Assembly: GCA_022769785.1 (NCBI GenBank)
Contig: JALEIY010000027.1
Span: 1 to 40,944, forward strand
Source: Eubacterium sp.
GTDB lineage: Bacteria; Bacillota; Clostridia; Lachnospirales; Lachnospiraceae
Reading direction: 5' to 3'
DNA: 40,944 nt
Shown: positions 21,232 through 30,458 of the stretch, piece after piece
How the letters are laid out: every line of letters starts with the position of its first letter
Numbering within the stretch: the stretch's first letter is position 1
Made by a program: the position numbers and the translations under genes
Notes under the pieces: generated by a model
The model's database searches: none
Told to the model about the DNA's origin: nothing
What the model saw: the letters and a program-made list of their open reading frames with translations, nothing else

Positions 21232-23226
21232 TTATAACAGGCCGCCAAATTTCAGGAACAGAGGTGCAAATACCAGAGCAACCACTGTCATAAGTTTAAT
21301 AAGAATATTGATGGACGGTCCGGAAGTATCCTTGAACGGGTCACCGACAGTATCACCGACAACGGCTGCATGATGTGCATCGCTGCCTTTTCCGCCGTGA
21401 TTGCCGTCCTCAATATATTTCTTTGCATTATCCCATGCGCCTCCGGCATTACTCATAAAGATTGCCATCATAACACCGGTTACCAGTGCACCGGCAAGAA
21501 GTCCGCCAAGAGCAGCCGGTCCCAGTAACAATCCAACAACCAGAGGAGCAAGCACAGCCATAACACCAGGAACCATCATTTCTTTTAAGGCTGCCTGTGT
21601 GGAAATGGCTACACAGGAAGTATAATCCGGTTTGCCGGTACCTTCCAGAATACCAGGGATGGTACGGAACTGTCTTCTTACTTCCTCAATCATCTTGTAT
21701 GCAGCTTTGGATACCGAATCCATAGTAAGCGCAGAGAACAGGAACGGCAACATACCACCGATGAACAGTCCCACAATTACCTTGTAATTCAGTAAGTCAA
21801 TACCGGATTCAAACAGACCGACAGCCTGTGCGTATGATACGAAAAGTGCCAGCGCAGTCAGGGCTGCAGAACCAATCGCAAAACCTTTTCCCATAGCTGC
21901 CGTAGTATTACCAACCGCATCCAGTTTATCCGTAATCTTTCGAACCTTGGAAGGCAGATGTGACATTTCGGCGATACCACCGGCATTATCCGCGATTGGA
22001 CCGTAAGCATCCACGGCTACTGTGATACCGGTTGTGGAAAGCATACCAACTGCCGCAAGAGCAATACCGTAAAGCTCTGCAAAAGAATACGCTCCGATGA
22101 TACCTACTGCAATTAAAAGAATCGGAACCGCTGTAGACTGCATACCTACCGCAATACCGCTGATAACTGTAGTAGCAGGGCCTGTCTCAGACTGCTGTGC
22201 AATCTTCTTAACAAAACGATAATCTCCGGAAGTATATACTTCTGTAATAACACCAATCAAAAGACCAACAACCAGACCGAAAATAATGGCGATGGCCTCA
22301 TTAAAACGTCCGAAAAATACTTTACTTAAAATGAGTACGGCAACAACAACAATCGCACTTGACGCATAGCTGCCGAACTTTAATGCCTTGTGCGGACTGG
22401 AATTCTCATCACCACGCACAAAGAATGAACCAAGAATCGATGCCAGAATACCGAGGGCAGCAATAACCAGTGGGAAAACTGCTCCGGCTTCCTTATAAAC
22501 AACAACACCAAGAGTCACTGCAGAAACGAGAGAGCCTACATAAGACTCAAACAGGTCGGCACCCATACCGGCAACGTCACCTACGTTATCACCTACGTTA
22601 TCGGCAATAACCGCCGGGTTACGAGGGTCATCCTCCGGAATACCAGCCTCAACCTTACCAACGAGATCGGCACCCACATCGGCTGCTTTCGTGTAAATAC
22701 CGCCGCCAACACGGGCAAACAGTGCGATGGAAGAAGCTCCCAAAGAAAATCCGGAAAGGACATCCGGGTTCTTTGTCAGCATGTAAATTACACTGGCTCC
22801 GAGAAGGCCGAAACCAACCACACACATTCCCATTACAGCACCGCCGGAAAATGCGATGGACAACGCCTTATTCATACCGCTGTCTTTCGCAGCCGCTGCT
22901 GTACGTACATTTGCTTTTGTGGCAACATTCATACCGATATAACCTGCTATGGTAGAAAACAGTGCTCCCACAAGAAAGCTTCCTGCAGTTACCCAGCTTC
23001 CGATACCGATACCAATCAGCACAAAAAGAACCGCAACAAACACAATCAGAATCTTATACTCCGCCATCAAAAAGGCGCTGGCTCCTTCATGGATAAATGC
23101 CGCAATCTCTTTCATTCTGTCCGTTCCAGCATCCTGCTTTGAAACCTTCTGGATCAGATAAAAAGCAAATATCAGCGCACAAATTCCAAGAACAGGTGCC
23201 AGATAAACAAAATTCTCCAAAACCAT
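21232..23226 (-). CDS. hppA: Membrane-bound ion-translocating pyrophosphatase (probably K+-dependent, Na+-type)
   Basis: [68 protein letters not shown]. Confidence 0.96.
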   Translation of the reverse strand: MVLENFVYLAPVLGICALIFAFYLIQKVSKQDAGTDRMKEIAAFIHEGASAFLMAEYKILIVFVAVLFVLIGIGIGSWVTAGSFLVGALFSTIAGYIGMNVATKANVRTAAAAKDSGMNKALSIAFSGGAVMGMCVVGFGLLGASVIYMLTKNPDVLSGFSLGASSIALFARVGGGIYTKAADVGADLVGKVEAGIPEDDPRNPAVIADNVGDNVGDVAGMGADLFESYVGSLVSAVTLGVVVYKEAGAVFPLVIAALGILASILGSFFVRGDENSSPHKALKFGSYASSAIVVVAVLILSKVFFGRFNEAIAIIFGLVVGLLIGVITEVYTSGDYRFVKKIAQQSETGPATTVISGIAVGMQSTAVPILLIAVGIIGAYSFAELYGIALAAVGMLSTTGITVAVDAYGPIADNAGGIAEMSHLPSKVRKITDKLDAVGNTTAAMGKGFAIGSAALTALALFVSYAQAVGLFESGIDLLNYKVIVGLFIGGMLPFLFSALTMDSVSKAAYKMIEEVRRQFRTIPGILEGTGKPDYTSCVAISTQAALKEMMVPGVMAVLAPLVVGLLLGPAALGGLLAGALVTGVMMAIFMSNAGGAWDNAKKYIEDGNHGGKGSDAHHAAVVGDTVGDPFKDTSGPSINILIKLMTVVALVFAPLFLKFGGLL

Positions 23227-23376
23227 AATAGTTCCTCCTTAAAATAATATATTCATATTATCCCGAAAAAACTTTTGTTTGTAAATGCTTTTTATTGTTA
23301 TATGCCCGATAATTTTCGTTTTATATTGTTTTTCTCTTTCAAATGAAAGCATAATTCGAATCCCAAAATAAATATG

Positions 23377-24300
23377 TCAGGCAAATATACACAGCACAGC
23401 AAAAACAATCAAAGAAAATATTATGGCAACCGATAAATAACCTGCAACAAATCGTGCCTGCTTTTCTTCCTTCACATACATAGGAACCAGGAAGGTCGGC
23501 GGCAGGGCAAAATACATAATGAGTGTCACCAGAAGCGTCCGGTCCATTCCGGTAAAAGCCAGACACAGGCCTGCCGTAATGGCAAAAAACAGTACACTCA
23601 TGCCAATTCTTGACAGCGCCACCCGGAAGATGTCCCCCAAAGCGTCTTTTTCAAATCGGAGATCAAACCCGATGCAAAGTAATATCACCGGAGTAAGAGG
23701 CGCCGTCACCAGTTCCACCGAATTCGTATATATTCCACTAACTGGCAGCGTCTCAATCCAGGCACCTGCCCCGGTGACTCCGGCAGCAATTCCCGCCAGC
23801 AAAGCGACGAAGGTCGGTGTATGGAGCACCTGATAAAGAATGCCATGTTCCTTTTTTTCACCGGTTAAAAGCATCAGACCGTTGGTGAGAATCGTAAATC
23901 CGAAAATACAGGAACCAATGTCAAGAACTGCCACCGGTGCCAGATGTTCTGTCCCGACCAGAGCTCCAATCAGGGCATAACCTATCATCCCGCATTCATA
24001 GCATTCAATCATATACGGATATAACTGCGCATTTTCCCCAAAATGATGTCTGACTTTCCTGGCCACACCAAAAAGGATAAGATGAAAGGCCACCGAACAG
24101 CCAAAAAGGAGCAGGCTGTCGGCCCCTAAGGAGGCATGAGCCATGGTATCAAATACGAGGACCGGCAAAAACAGATGAGTAACAAGTTTTTTCAATCCGG
24201 ACACGGTGTCGGACGAAAGGATGCCTGTCCTTTTACAGAGCATCCCCAGCCCAATCAGCAGTCCTACCGGAAAAAGGGTTTCCAATACCTTGATTATCAT
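23377..24300 (-). CDS. AEC (auxin efflux carrier) family transporter
   Basis: About 10 TM helices; VLETLFPVGLLIGLGMLCKRTGILSSDTVSGLKKLVTHLFLPVLVFDTMA. Confidence 0.88.
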   Translation of the reverse strand: MIIKVLETLFPVGLLIGLGMLCKRTGILSSDTVSGLKKLVTHLFLPVLVFDTMAHASLGADSLLLFGCSVAFHLILFGVARKVRHHFGENAQLYPYMIECYECGMIGYALIGALVGTEHLAPVAVLDIGSCIFGFTILTNGLMLLTGEKKEHGILYQVLHTPTFVALLAGIAAGVTGAGAWIETLPVSGIYTNSVELVTAPLTPVILLCIGFDLRFEKDALGDIFRVALSRIGMSVLFFAITAGLCLAFTGMDRTLLVTLIMYFALPPTFLVPMYVKEEKQARFVAGYLSVAIIFSLIVFAVLCIFA

Positions 24301-24311
24301 AAGTTATCCCT

Positions 24312-26063
24312 TTATTTCCTTACTTTTATATGAACTTCACGAAGCTGCATTTCCGTCACCTCACCCGGAGCGCCGCACATCAGATCCTGTGCATTTCCGT
24401 TCATCGGGAACGGAATCACTTCACGAATATTTTCCTCATTACAAAGAAGCATAATCATACGGTCTACCCCCGGTGCCATGCCTGCATGCGGCGGTGCACC
24501 ATACTGGAAGGCGTTATAAAGAGCACCGAATTTCTGCTGAAGATCTTCTTCTGTATAACCGGCAATTTCAAAGGCTTTTACCATAATCTCCAGATTGTGG
24601 TTACGAACAGCCCCTGAGGAAAGCTCTACACCGTTACATACAATATCGTACTGGTATGCAAGAATATCTTCCGGATTTTTTGTATTTAATGCCTCAAGAC
24701 CACCCTGCGGCATGGAAAACGGATTATGAGTAAAGTCAATTTTCTTTTCTTCTTCGTTATATTCAAACATTGGAAAATCATTGATAAAGCAGAAACGATA
24801 TGCATTTTTCTCGCAGATATCCAGACGTTTTCCAAGTTCAGTACGAAGCTGTCCCGCATAAAGCGCGGCTTTTTTCTCAGTGTCGGCAATAAAGAAGATG
24901 GTATCACCCGGCTTCAGACTTCCAAGCTCTGCCATTTCCCCTTTCATATCTTCCGGAATAAATTTATCAATCGGTCCTTTATAGCTTAAATCTTCACGGA
25001 CTTCCAGATAACCCAGACCGCCCATGCCGATGGATGTGGCAAACTTCAGAAGTTTCTCATGAAAGCCTTTGGACATCGGTTCGGAAACCTTGATGGCACG
25101 AACCGTTTTCCCATGAAACGGCTTAAAGGTACAGCGTTGGAAGAAATCAGTCACATCGATAATCCGCAGTGGATTGCGAAGGTCCGGTTTATCGGTACCG
25201 AACTCCAGCATGGCCTGTTTATAGCTGATAACCGGATACGGAGCTTTGGTCACATCATAGCCTTCCGGCGCAAATTTTTCGAAAGTTTCTGTGAGAACCT
25301 CTTCTCCTACCCGGAAAACATCCTCCTGGGTTGCAAAACTCATCTCAAAATCAAGCTGATAAAACTCACCCGGGGAACGGTCTGCTCTGGCATCCTCGTC
25401 ACGGAAGCATGGAGCAATCTGAAAATACTTATCAAATCCGGATACCATGAGAAGCTGTTTGTACTGCTGCGGTGCCTGCGGTAATGCGTAGAATTTTCCT
25501 TTATATTTTCTGGACGGCACGATATAATCTCTTGCTCCCTCTGGTGAGGATGCGCAGAGAATCGGTGTCTGAATCTCTAAAAATCCCATATCAGTCATTT
25601 TCTGTCTTAAAAAGCTGATGACCTTGGAACGGAAAATCATTTTATCCTTCACTTTTTTATTTCGAAGATCGAGATAACGGTATTTCAGTCGGACATTTTC
25701 ATTGGTCTCTCTGGAAGTCATGATTTCAAACGGAAGCTGTTTGTATACTTTTCCTAAAATATCCACCTTATGAGCCTCTAACTCAATGGTTCCTGTCGGA
25801 ATCTTCGGATTATAGGTTTCCTCATCCCGGTGCTCCATAATTCCTTCTACCGAAATACAGTCTTCTTTGCTGATTCCTTTTAATAAGGAAGTATCTCTCA
25901 TAACCACCTGCAAAACGCCATACACATCCCGAAGGTCTACAAAGGATACTCCGCCATGGTCACGAATGTTTTCCACCCATCCTGCGGCACGTAAGGTTTT
26001 TCCCACATCTGCTTCTGAAATGTGATCCAGTGTCACATCACGATAAATATTGGATACTGTCAT
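24312..26063 (-). CDS. aspS: Aspartyl-tRNA synthetase
   Basis: AGWVENIRDHGGVSFVDLRDVYG; APQQYKQLLMVSGFDKYFQIAPCFRDEDARADRSPGEFYQLDFEMSF; GMAPGVDRMIMLLC. Confidence 0.97.
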   Translation of the reverse strand: MTVSNIYRDVTLDHISEADVGKTLRAAGWVENIRDHGGVSFVDLRDVYGVLQVVMRDTSLLKGISKEDCISVEGIMEHRDEETYNPKIPTGTIELEAHKVDILGKVYKQLPFEIMTSRETNENVRLKYRYLDLRNKKVKDKMIFRSKVISFLRQKMTDMGFLEIQTPILCASSPEGARDYIVPSRKYKGKFYALPQAPQQYKQLLMVSGFDKYFQIAPCFRDEDARADRSPGEFYQLDFEMSFATQEDVFRVGEEVLTETFEKFAPEGYDVTKAPYPVISYKQAMLEFGTDKPDLRNPLRIIDVTDFFQRCTFKPFHGKTVRAIKVSEPMSKGFHEKLLKFATSIGMGGLGYLEVREDLSYKGPIDKFIPEDMKGEMAELGSLKPGDTIFFIADTEKKAALYAGQLRTELGKRLDICEKNAYRFCFINDFPMFEYNEEEKKIDFTHNPFSMPQGGLEALNTKNPEDILAYQYDIVCNGVELSSGAVRNHNLEIMVKAFEIAGYTEEDLQQKFGALYNAFQYGAPPHAGMAPGVDRMIMLLCNEENIREVIPFPMNGNAQDLMCGAPGEVTEMQLREVHIKVRK

Positions 26064-26113
26064 GATTATTTCTCCTCTCTTTTTGATTGTAACATTTAAA
26101 AATTATCCTTAAA

Positions 26114-26400
26114 ATAAAAAAACGTCCTGAACAAAAAATGTTCAGGACGGACTTAACCCGCGGTACCACCCGAATTACTGCAGCCTCCTTGCTACAGCCA
26201 CTCAAATCTCTCCTGCTGTTTATCGCACAGCTACGGCGCACCTACTGACATCCACTGCGTTCAGATTGCTGCTGGTAAAGTGTTATTCACACAGATTCAC
26301 TTTGCGGGTTCTCACTGTCCTTCGCTCACTGTAAACGATAATCTGCGCTACTTCTCTTCGTCATCGCATTGTCCTATTAAAAATCAGTAGAACCATCTTA
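26114..26400 (-). promoter_or_regulatory. T-box riboswitch leader of aspS with promoter just upstream
   Basis: Minus strand T-box GGGTGGTACCGCGG (26158-26171), then CGTCCTGAAC-N7-GTTCAGGACG terminator and TTTTTTT; Stem I with AGAGAAGUA opposite candidate specifier GAU; promoter TGGACA-17-TAAGAT at 26395-26423. Confidence 0.93.
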
Positions 26401-26424
26401 GCACACTTCTTTCCAAATGTCCAG

Positions 26425-26459
26425 AAAAAAACAGGAAAACTTATGCTTCCTGTTTTTCT
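26425..26459 (-). terminator. Intrinsic terminator overlapping the carD stop codon
   Basis: Minus strand AAAAACAGGAA-N9-TTCCTGTTTTTTTC. Confidence 0.75.
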
Positions 26460-26953
26460 GCTTCTTTCATACGTTCTGCCAGTATTTTATCAACTTCCCC
26501 GGTTTCCATATCAAGTGCCAGTGCCAGCTCATTTAACAGACTATCCCTGGCAATCAGAAAATATTTTTCATCCACAGCGGTCATTCTTCTTCCGGCCGCT
26601 TCTCTTTTTTTCTTTCTTTTATATATGGCTTTTAAAAAACGAAGACAATCTGTGCAGCTGTAACTGTGAAGAAGTTCTTTGTAATGCTGTTCCTGTGAGC
26701 GTACTTCTTTGATTTCCATGTCCTCATATTCCGGAATATGAGCAAGCAGCGAATTCGCTTCTTCTCTGCTGATGATTTTACGCATAAACACTTTTTTATT
26801 ATCGACCGGAGAATATATCGTGCTGCCTTTAGAGCTCAATGGCATCAGCACATAATACATTCTCTTGCCATCCATCTCGTCCGGATTAACATAATCTCGT
26901 ACTTCACAGACTCCATTGCTTCCATAAATAATGTATTCCCCTTTATGAAACAT
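26441..26953 (-). CDS. CarD family (CarD_TRCF) transcriptional regulator
   Basis: MFHKGEYIIYGSNGVCEVRDYVNPDEMDGKRMYYVLMPLSSKGSTIYSPVDNKKVFMRKIISREEANSLL. Confidence 0.92.
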   Translation of the reverse strand: MFHKGEYIIYGSNGVCEVRDYVNPDEMDGKRMYYVLMPLSSKGSTIYSPVDNKKVFMRKIISREEANSLLAHIPEYEDMEIKEVRSQEQHYKELLHSYSCTDCLRFLKAIYKRKKKREAAGRRMTAVDEKYFLIARDSLLNELALALDMETGEVDKILAERMKEAEKQEA

Positions 26954-27101
26954 CTTTCACCCTTCTTTCTGTATCCCGGGAAACTATATCTTTTTTTATA
27001 TTTTAATTCGTTTTTTTTATTATTGTAAGTGTTTTTTCCTGAAAAAAACATTTTTCTATGTTTTTTACATATAGTATTTCCATTTATGTGGACATTTTTC
27101 A

Positions 27102-27160
27102 CAAAAAAAGCACCATATCCCGGAAATCCATTTTATAAATTTCCCGTCAGATATGGCGCT
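27102..27160 (-). terminator. Strong intrinsic terminator at the end of the eutL-like pair
   Basis: Minus strand AGCGCCATATC...GATATGGTGCT-TTTTTTT with inner CGGGAAAT/ATTTCCGG pairing. Confidence 0.85.
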
Positions 27161-27187
27161 CTGTTTTCCTTTTTTATTATTATATCA

Positions 27188-27841
27188 TCATATTTCCATC
27201 GGATGCTCCGTTGCATATCGAAGGGCATCCACAAATGCTGTAGTAGCCGCACGACAGGCAGATTCTGTACCTGCTAAAACGGCACCACTGGAATTGGCAT
27301 GTGACGGCGGATACCAGTATTTTACCATTCTGGTCTCTCCTGCTTTCAATGCCTTATCCAGTGCATAATTGGTCTCTATCGGCCCTCCCACCAGGTAAGC
27401 ATAAGCAGTGCCTTCTTCAATGCCGAACCATTCGGCAAAATATTTTCCGCAGCGCGGAATGCACTGTGCATAAAAGGCAGTTCCTTCGTCTCCATCAAAA
27501 TTACACAGCTCGGAGCGGTTGTCAATGAAATCCTTTACATAGGCAAGGCCGCTTCTCACATCGGCAACCTTCGGCCCGGAAAACATAACGAATACGCTTC
27601 CGCCATATTTGCTCCAGGAGCATTTTTGTCCTCCGTAAAAGGTCTCCGCATGGATGACCTTGATATTTGCCTTCTTTGTCGCATCATCCACAGCCAGATA
27701 TCCAATATCATCGTTATCCACAGAAAAGAATGCCACACTCTGATGTCCTTCCGGAAGACCGTAGGCTTTGGCAAATTCCGGTGAAACGTTGGCAATGATT
27801 TTCTGACTAAGCATTCTGGTTTTCATTTTTATTATCTTCAT
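27188..27841 (-). CDS. EutL-like bacterial microcompartment shell protein (tandem BMC domain), copy A
   Basis: GHQSVAFFSVDNDDIGYLAVDDATKKANIKVIHAETFYGG...YLVGGPIETNYALDKALKAGET...GTESACRAATTAFVDAL resembles EutL. Start ATG at 27841 or ATG at 27856. Confidence 0.87.
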   Translation of the reverse strand: MKIIKMKTRMLSQKIIANVSPEFAKAYGLPEGHQSVAFFSVDNDDIGYLAVDDATKKANIKVIHAETFYGGQKCSWSKYGGSVFVMFSGPKVADVRSGLAYVKDFIDNRSELCNFDGDEGTAFYAQCIPRCGKYFAEWFGIEEGTAYAYLVGGPIETNYALDKALKAGETRMVKYWYPPSHANSSGAVLAGTESACRAATTAFVDALRYATEHPMEI

Positions 27842-27855
27842 TATCCTGTCCCCCA

Positions 27856-28512
27856 TCAGTTATCCAGTTCCATTGGATGGAACGCACAATACTCCACCGC
27901 TTCTCCAAAGGCTTCCGCTGCCGCACGACAGGCCGACTCGGTTCCGTAAACAATGCCTCCGCCGGTATTTACTCTGCTCGGCGGACGAAACAGCTCTGCC
28001 ACCTTCGTATTGCTGGCCTTCAGTGCTTTATCAAAGGCATAGGTGCTTTCCACCGGAGTGCTGACCAGATAAGCCACCGACTGTCCTTCCTCAATTCCAA
28101 GAGTTTCCTGATAATACTTTCCCGCCCGTGGAATCCAGTCGGCATAATATCCCAGGTCCTCTTCTTCATTTAACACATATATCTTTGCATGATTTTCAAT
28201 GAAATCCCGGATATAGCGAAGCCCGCTTTTCACATCTGCCACCTTTTCTCCTGAAATGATGGCCGTAATCTCTCCTCCGAAACGGCTCCAGGAATACTCG
28301 AGTCCTCCATATACGGTCTCCGCATGAACCACGGAAATCTTTGCTTTTTTTGTGGCATCATCCAGTGCCAGCCACATTACGTCCTCATTATCTCCGGCGA
28401 TGATTCCGACGCTCTGATGTTCCTGCGGAATCCCCCACAGCTCCCGGTACGCCTGTGTCACATTGGGCACAACCTTCTGCATCGTCACATGAGACTGTAA
28501 AACCTTCTTCAT
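27856..28512 (-). CDS. EutL-like bacterial microcompartment shell protein (tandem BMC domain), copy B
   Basis: EHQSVGIIAGDNEDVMWLALDDATKKAKISVVHAETVYGGLEYSW...YLVSTPVESTYAFDKALKASNT...GTESACRAAAEAF; ATG at 28512 preceded by GGAGG. Confidence 0.87.
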   Translation of the reverse strand: MKKVLQSHVTMQKVVPNVTQAYRELWGIPQEHQSVGIIAGDNEDVMWLALDDATKKAKISVVHAETVYGGLEYSWSRFGGEITAIISGEKVADVKSGLRYIRDFIENHAKIYVLNEEEDLGYYADWIPRAGKYYQETLGIEEGQSVAYLVSTPVESTYAFDKALKASNTKVAELFRPPSRVNTGGGIVYGTESACRAAAEAFGEAVEYCAFHPMELDN

Positions 28513-28615
28513 ATGCCCTCCAAACATTTTCTTTTTATCAGAGGTATCTCCTCTGTCCGCACAGTTTTTTATATTATATCACAGACATAGAACTCCGGTA
28601 AAGAAAAAGATAGGA

Positions 28616-29695
28616 TTATCTTCCTTCCCGGAAAAGCTCTTTTAAAATGAATTCCGGAGCTGCATCCCGGTACCGGTCCGGATCTGTCATCACGCCATTC
28701 CCGTCCAGTACCCAACGAAACTGCAAATACTCAGTCAGATAGGAAATGTCTCTTTCACATTTGGGATATCTTAAGTACCAGAAAGGCTGATACGTCTTCA
28801 TGATCCTTTTTACCAGTTTTACCGCTTCGGAATCCGGGTCTCTATCCGGCATGCAGGTTCCGCAGAGCTGTACCCCCGGCGGACTGCAATGCAGAAGTAC
28901 CACACTTTTATCGCTGCATTCTCCGATGACCAGATACACATGCCCGTCTGTACTCATGATATCCCCGGCACGGTAGTTTTGGATTTGTTCCGGTTTTACA
29001 CAGGTGCCCCAACCTTTTTTCGCCAGATACGGTGCAAATTCTCCGGCTTTCATCACATATCCTTTTTCCTCACTGCCATGCTCCGTATTCATGACATTAT
29101 AAAGCACCCATCCCAGATAGCCGGAGCAGTCCAGTCCCAATCCATGCCAGTATCGATAACGTCCATACTGATAAAATGGGGTCTGCAGATTGGCAAATGC
29201 CCTCCATGCAGGGCTTAAACCCAGGCGGCAGCCATCCGCACCGGTACCGTTGTCTTCTTCGTTCCATCCACCGCCCCATATGTACATAGTAGTACCCAGA
29301 GGCATGAGTGCCGTACGAAGGAGATTCTTCAGTGTTGTTTTTCCGTTCAAAGCTATCTCTGTGGCAGCCTCCCGGCTCCATTTTCCGAAACGAAGTTTTC
29401 CGGACGCCAGACGATAAGCCCGAACTTTATAAATATATTTTGTTCCCGGCTTTCTGTTTTCCAGAACAGTTCGGGGGAGCGCGACTGTCTGTATCCTGAA
29501 AAAGTCTTCTCCCCCATTTTTTTCATATATTTCGTATCCGTCCGCACCACGAACCGGTTCCCAGCTTACCGCAGCCCTGCTGCCGACACCGTTTGCAAGC
29601 AGCCCTTTCGGTGCCTTTAATTTATGACAGTTCTCCGGAAGCAGCGCACGAAGCTTCCCGGCAGATACCCTTACATTCTCTGAAAACGAAGACAT
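28616..29695 (-). CDS. Fn3-like domain plus NlpC/P60-like (papain-fold) domain protein
   Basis: RAAVSWEPVRGADGYEIYEKNGGEDFFRIQTV...GTKYIYKVRAYR (Fn3-like); HGLGLDCSGYLGWVLYNVM...GDIMSTDGHVYLVIGEC (Cys/His). No N-terminal signal peptide visible. Confidence 0.8.
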   Translation of the reverse strand: MSSFSENVRVSAGKLRALLPENCHKLKAPKGLLANGVGSRAAVSWEPVRGADGYEIYEKNGGEDFFRIQTVALPRTVLENRKPGTKYIYKVRAYRLASGKLRFGKWSREAATEIALNGKTTLKNLLRTALMPLGTTMYIWGGGWNEEDNGTGADGCRLGLSPAWRAFANLQTPFYQYGRYRYWHGLGLDCSGYLGWVLYNVMNTEHGSEEKGYVMKAGEFAPYLAKKGWGTCVKPEQIQNYRAGDIMSTDGHVYLVIGECSDKSVVLLHCSPPGVQLCGTCMPDRDPDSEAVKLVKRIMKTYQPFWYLRYPKCERDISYLTEYLQFRWVLDGNGVMTDPDRYRDAAPEFILKELFREGR

Positions 29696-29758
29696 TTCCG
29701 CTCTCCGTTCTTTTTGATTCCTTCTATATATATTGCAATAGCTTTTTGTATATTCCGG

Positions 29759-30277
29759 CTATTGCAGATGGTATCGTTTCAGATTCGCCTGATTTTTGAA
29801 AGATTCTTTATGAAGCTCCTTCATCACATCGGTAACCGGGCACTTCTCATGCTCTTCCTTTAAAAATTCCAGAATTTCTTCAATCCCTTCTCCTGTATAG
29901 GAACTTGTATGAAATATCTTTTTACATCCGGTAAGCCGCAGCCATTCTTCTGCCTGCTTTGGATCCGCAGCAAAATGATCAATCTTAGTGACAATCCCAA
30001 TTTCATCCCGGTTTCCGAGCGGTGTCACATTCGGCGGATAAAGTGAGTAAGGCTCGGTGGCACTTAACACAATGGCTACCACATCCGACTCTGCCGCATA
30101 CAAATCAATGGCATGAGACAGATCAATGTTTTCCGCATACTCCCCCGGCATATCAATAATACAGTCATACTGACTGACATATTGTGTCTTCTTATAGGTA
30201 ATCCGCTCTCCCCGAAGTACCTGCTTTAAGGTGGTTTTTCCACATTCACTCCTTCCAATCAGTAACATCCTTCTCAT
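29759..30277 (-). CDS. EutP/PduV family small GTPase (paralog 2)
   Basis: GRSECGKTTLKQVL P-loop, TQYVSQYDCIIDMPGEY, IVTKIDHF; clearly homologous to the ORF at 18464-18991. Confidence 0.88.
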   Translation of the reverse strand: MRRMLLIGRSECGKTTLKQVLRGERITYKKTQYVSQYDCIIDMPGEYAENIDLSHAIDLYAAESDVVAIVLSATEPYSLYPPNVTPLGNRDEIGIVTKIDHFAADPKQAEEWLRLTGCKKIFHTSSYTGEGIEEILEFLKEEHEKCPVTDVMKELHKESFKNQANLKRYHLQ

Positions 30278-30408
30278 AAAAAACGCAGCCCCTTTCTTAT
30301 TTTTTCCCCATGCTTTATTTTATCATATTCTTTTCAGAAAATCGACGAAAATAATCTGTGTAAATTCGTGTTATTTGCGCAAAGATACTGTTTTTTGTCA
30401 TATTTCTG

Positions 30409-30417
30409 TGTTATAAT
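30409..30417 (+). promoter_or_regulatory. Extended -10 promoter element for SH3/NlpC-P60 gene
   Basis: TG-T-TATAAT about 40 nt upstream of the start codon; the -35 is weak. Confidence 0.5.
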
Positions 30418-30458
30418 TCAAAAAAGATAAAGTTTTTATTTTCAGGAGTGTGATTGTA

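Noticed and set aside
26038-26241. 67-aa minus ORF upstream of aspS
   Set aside because: Lies inside the T-box leader; explained by the structured RNA.
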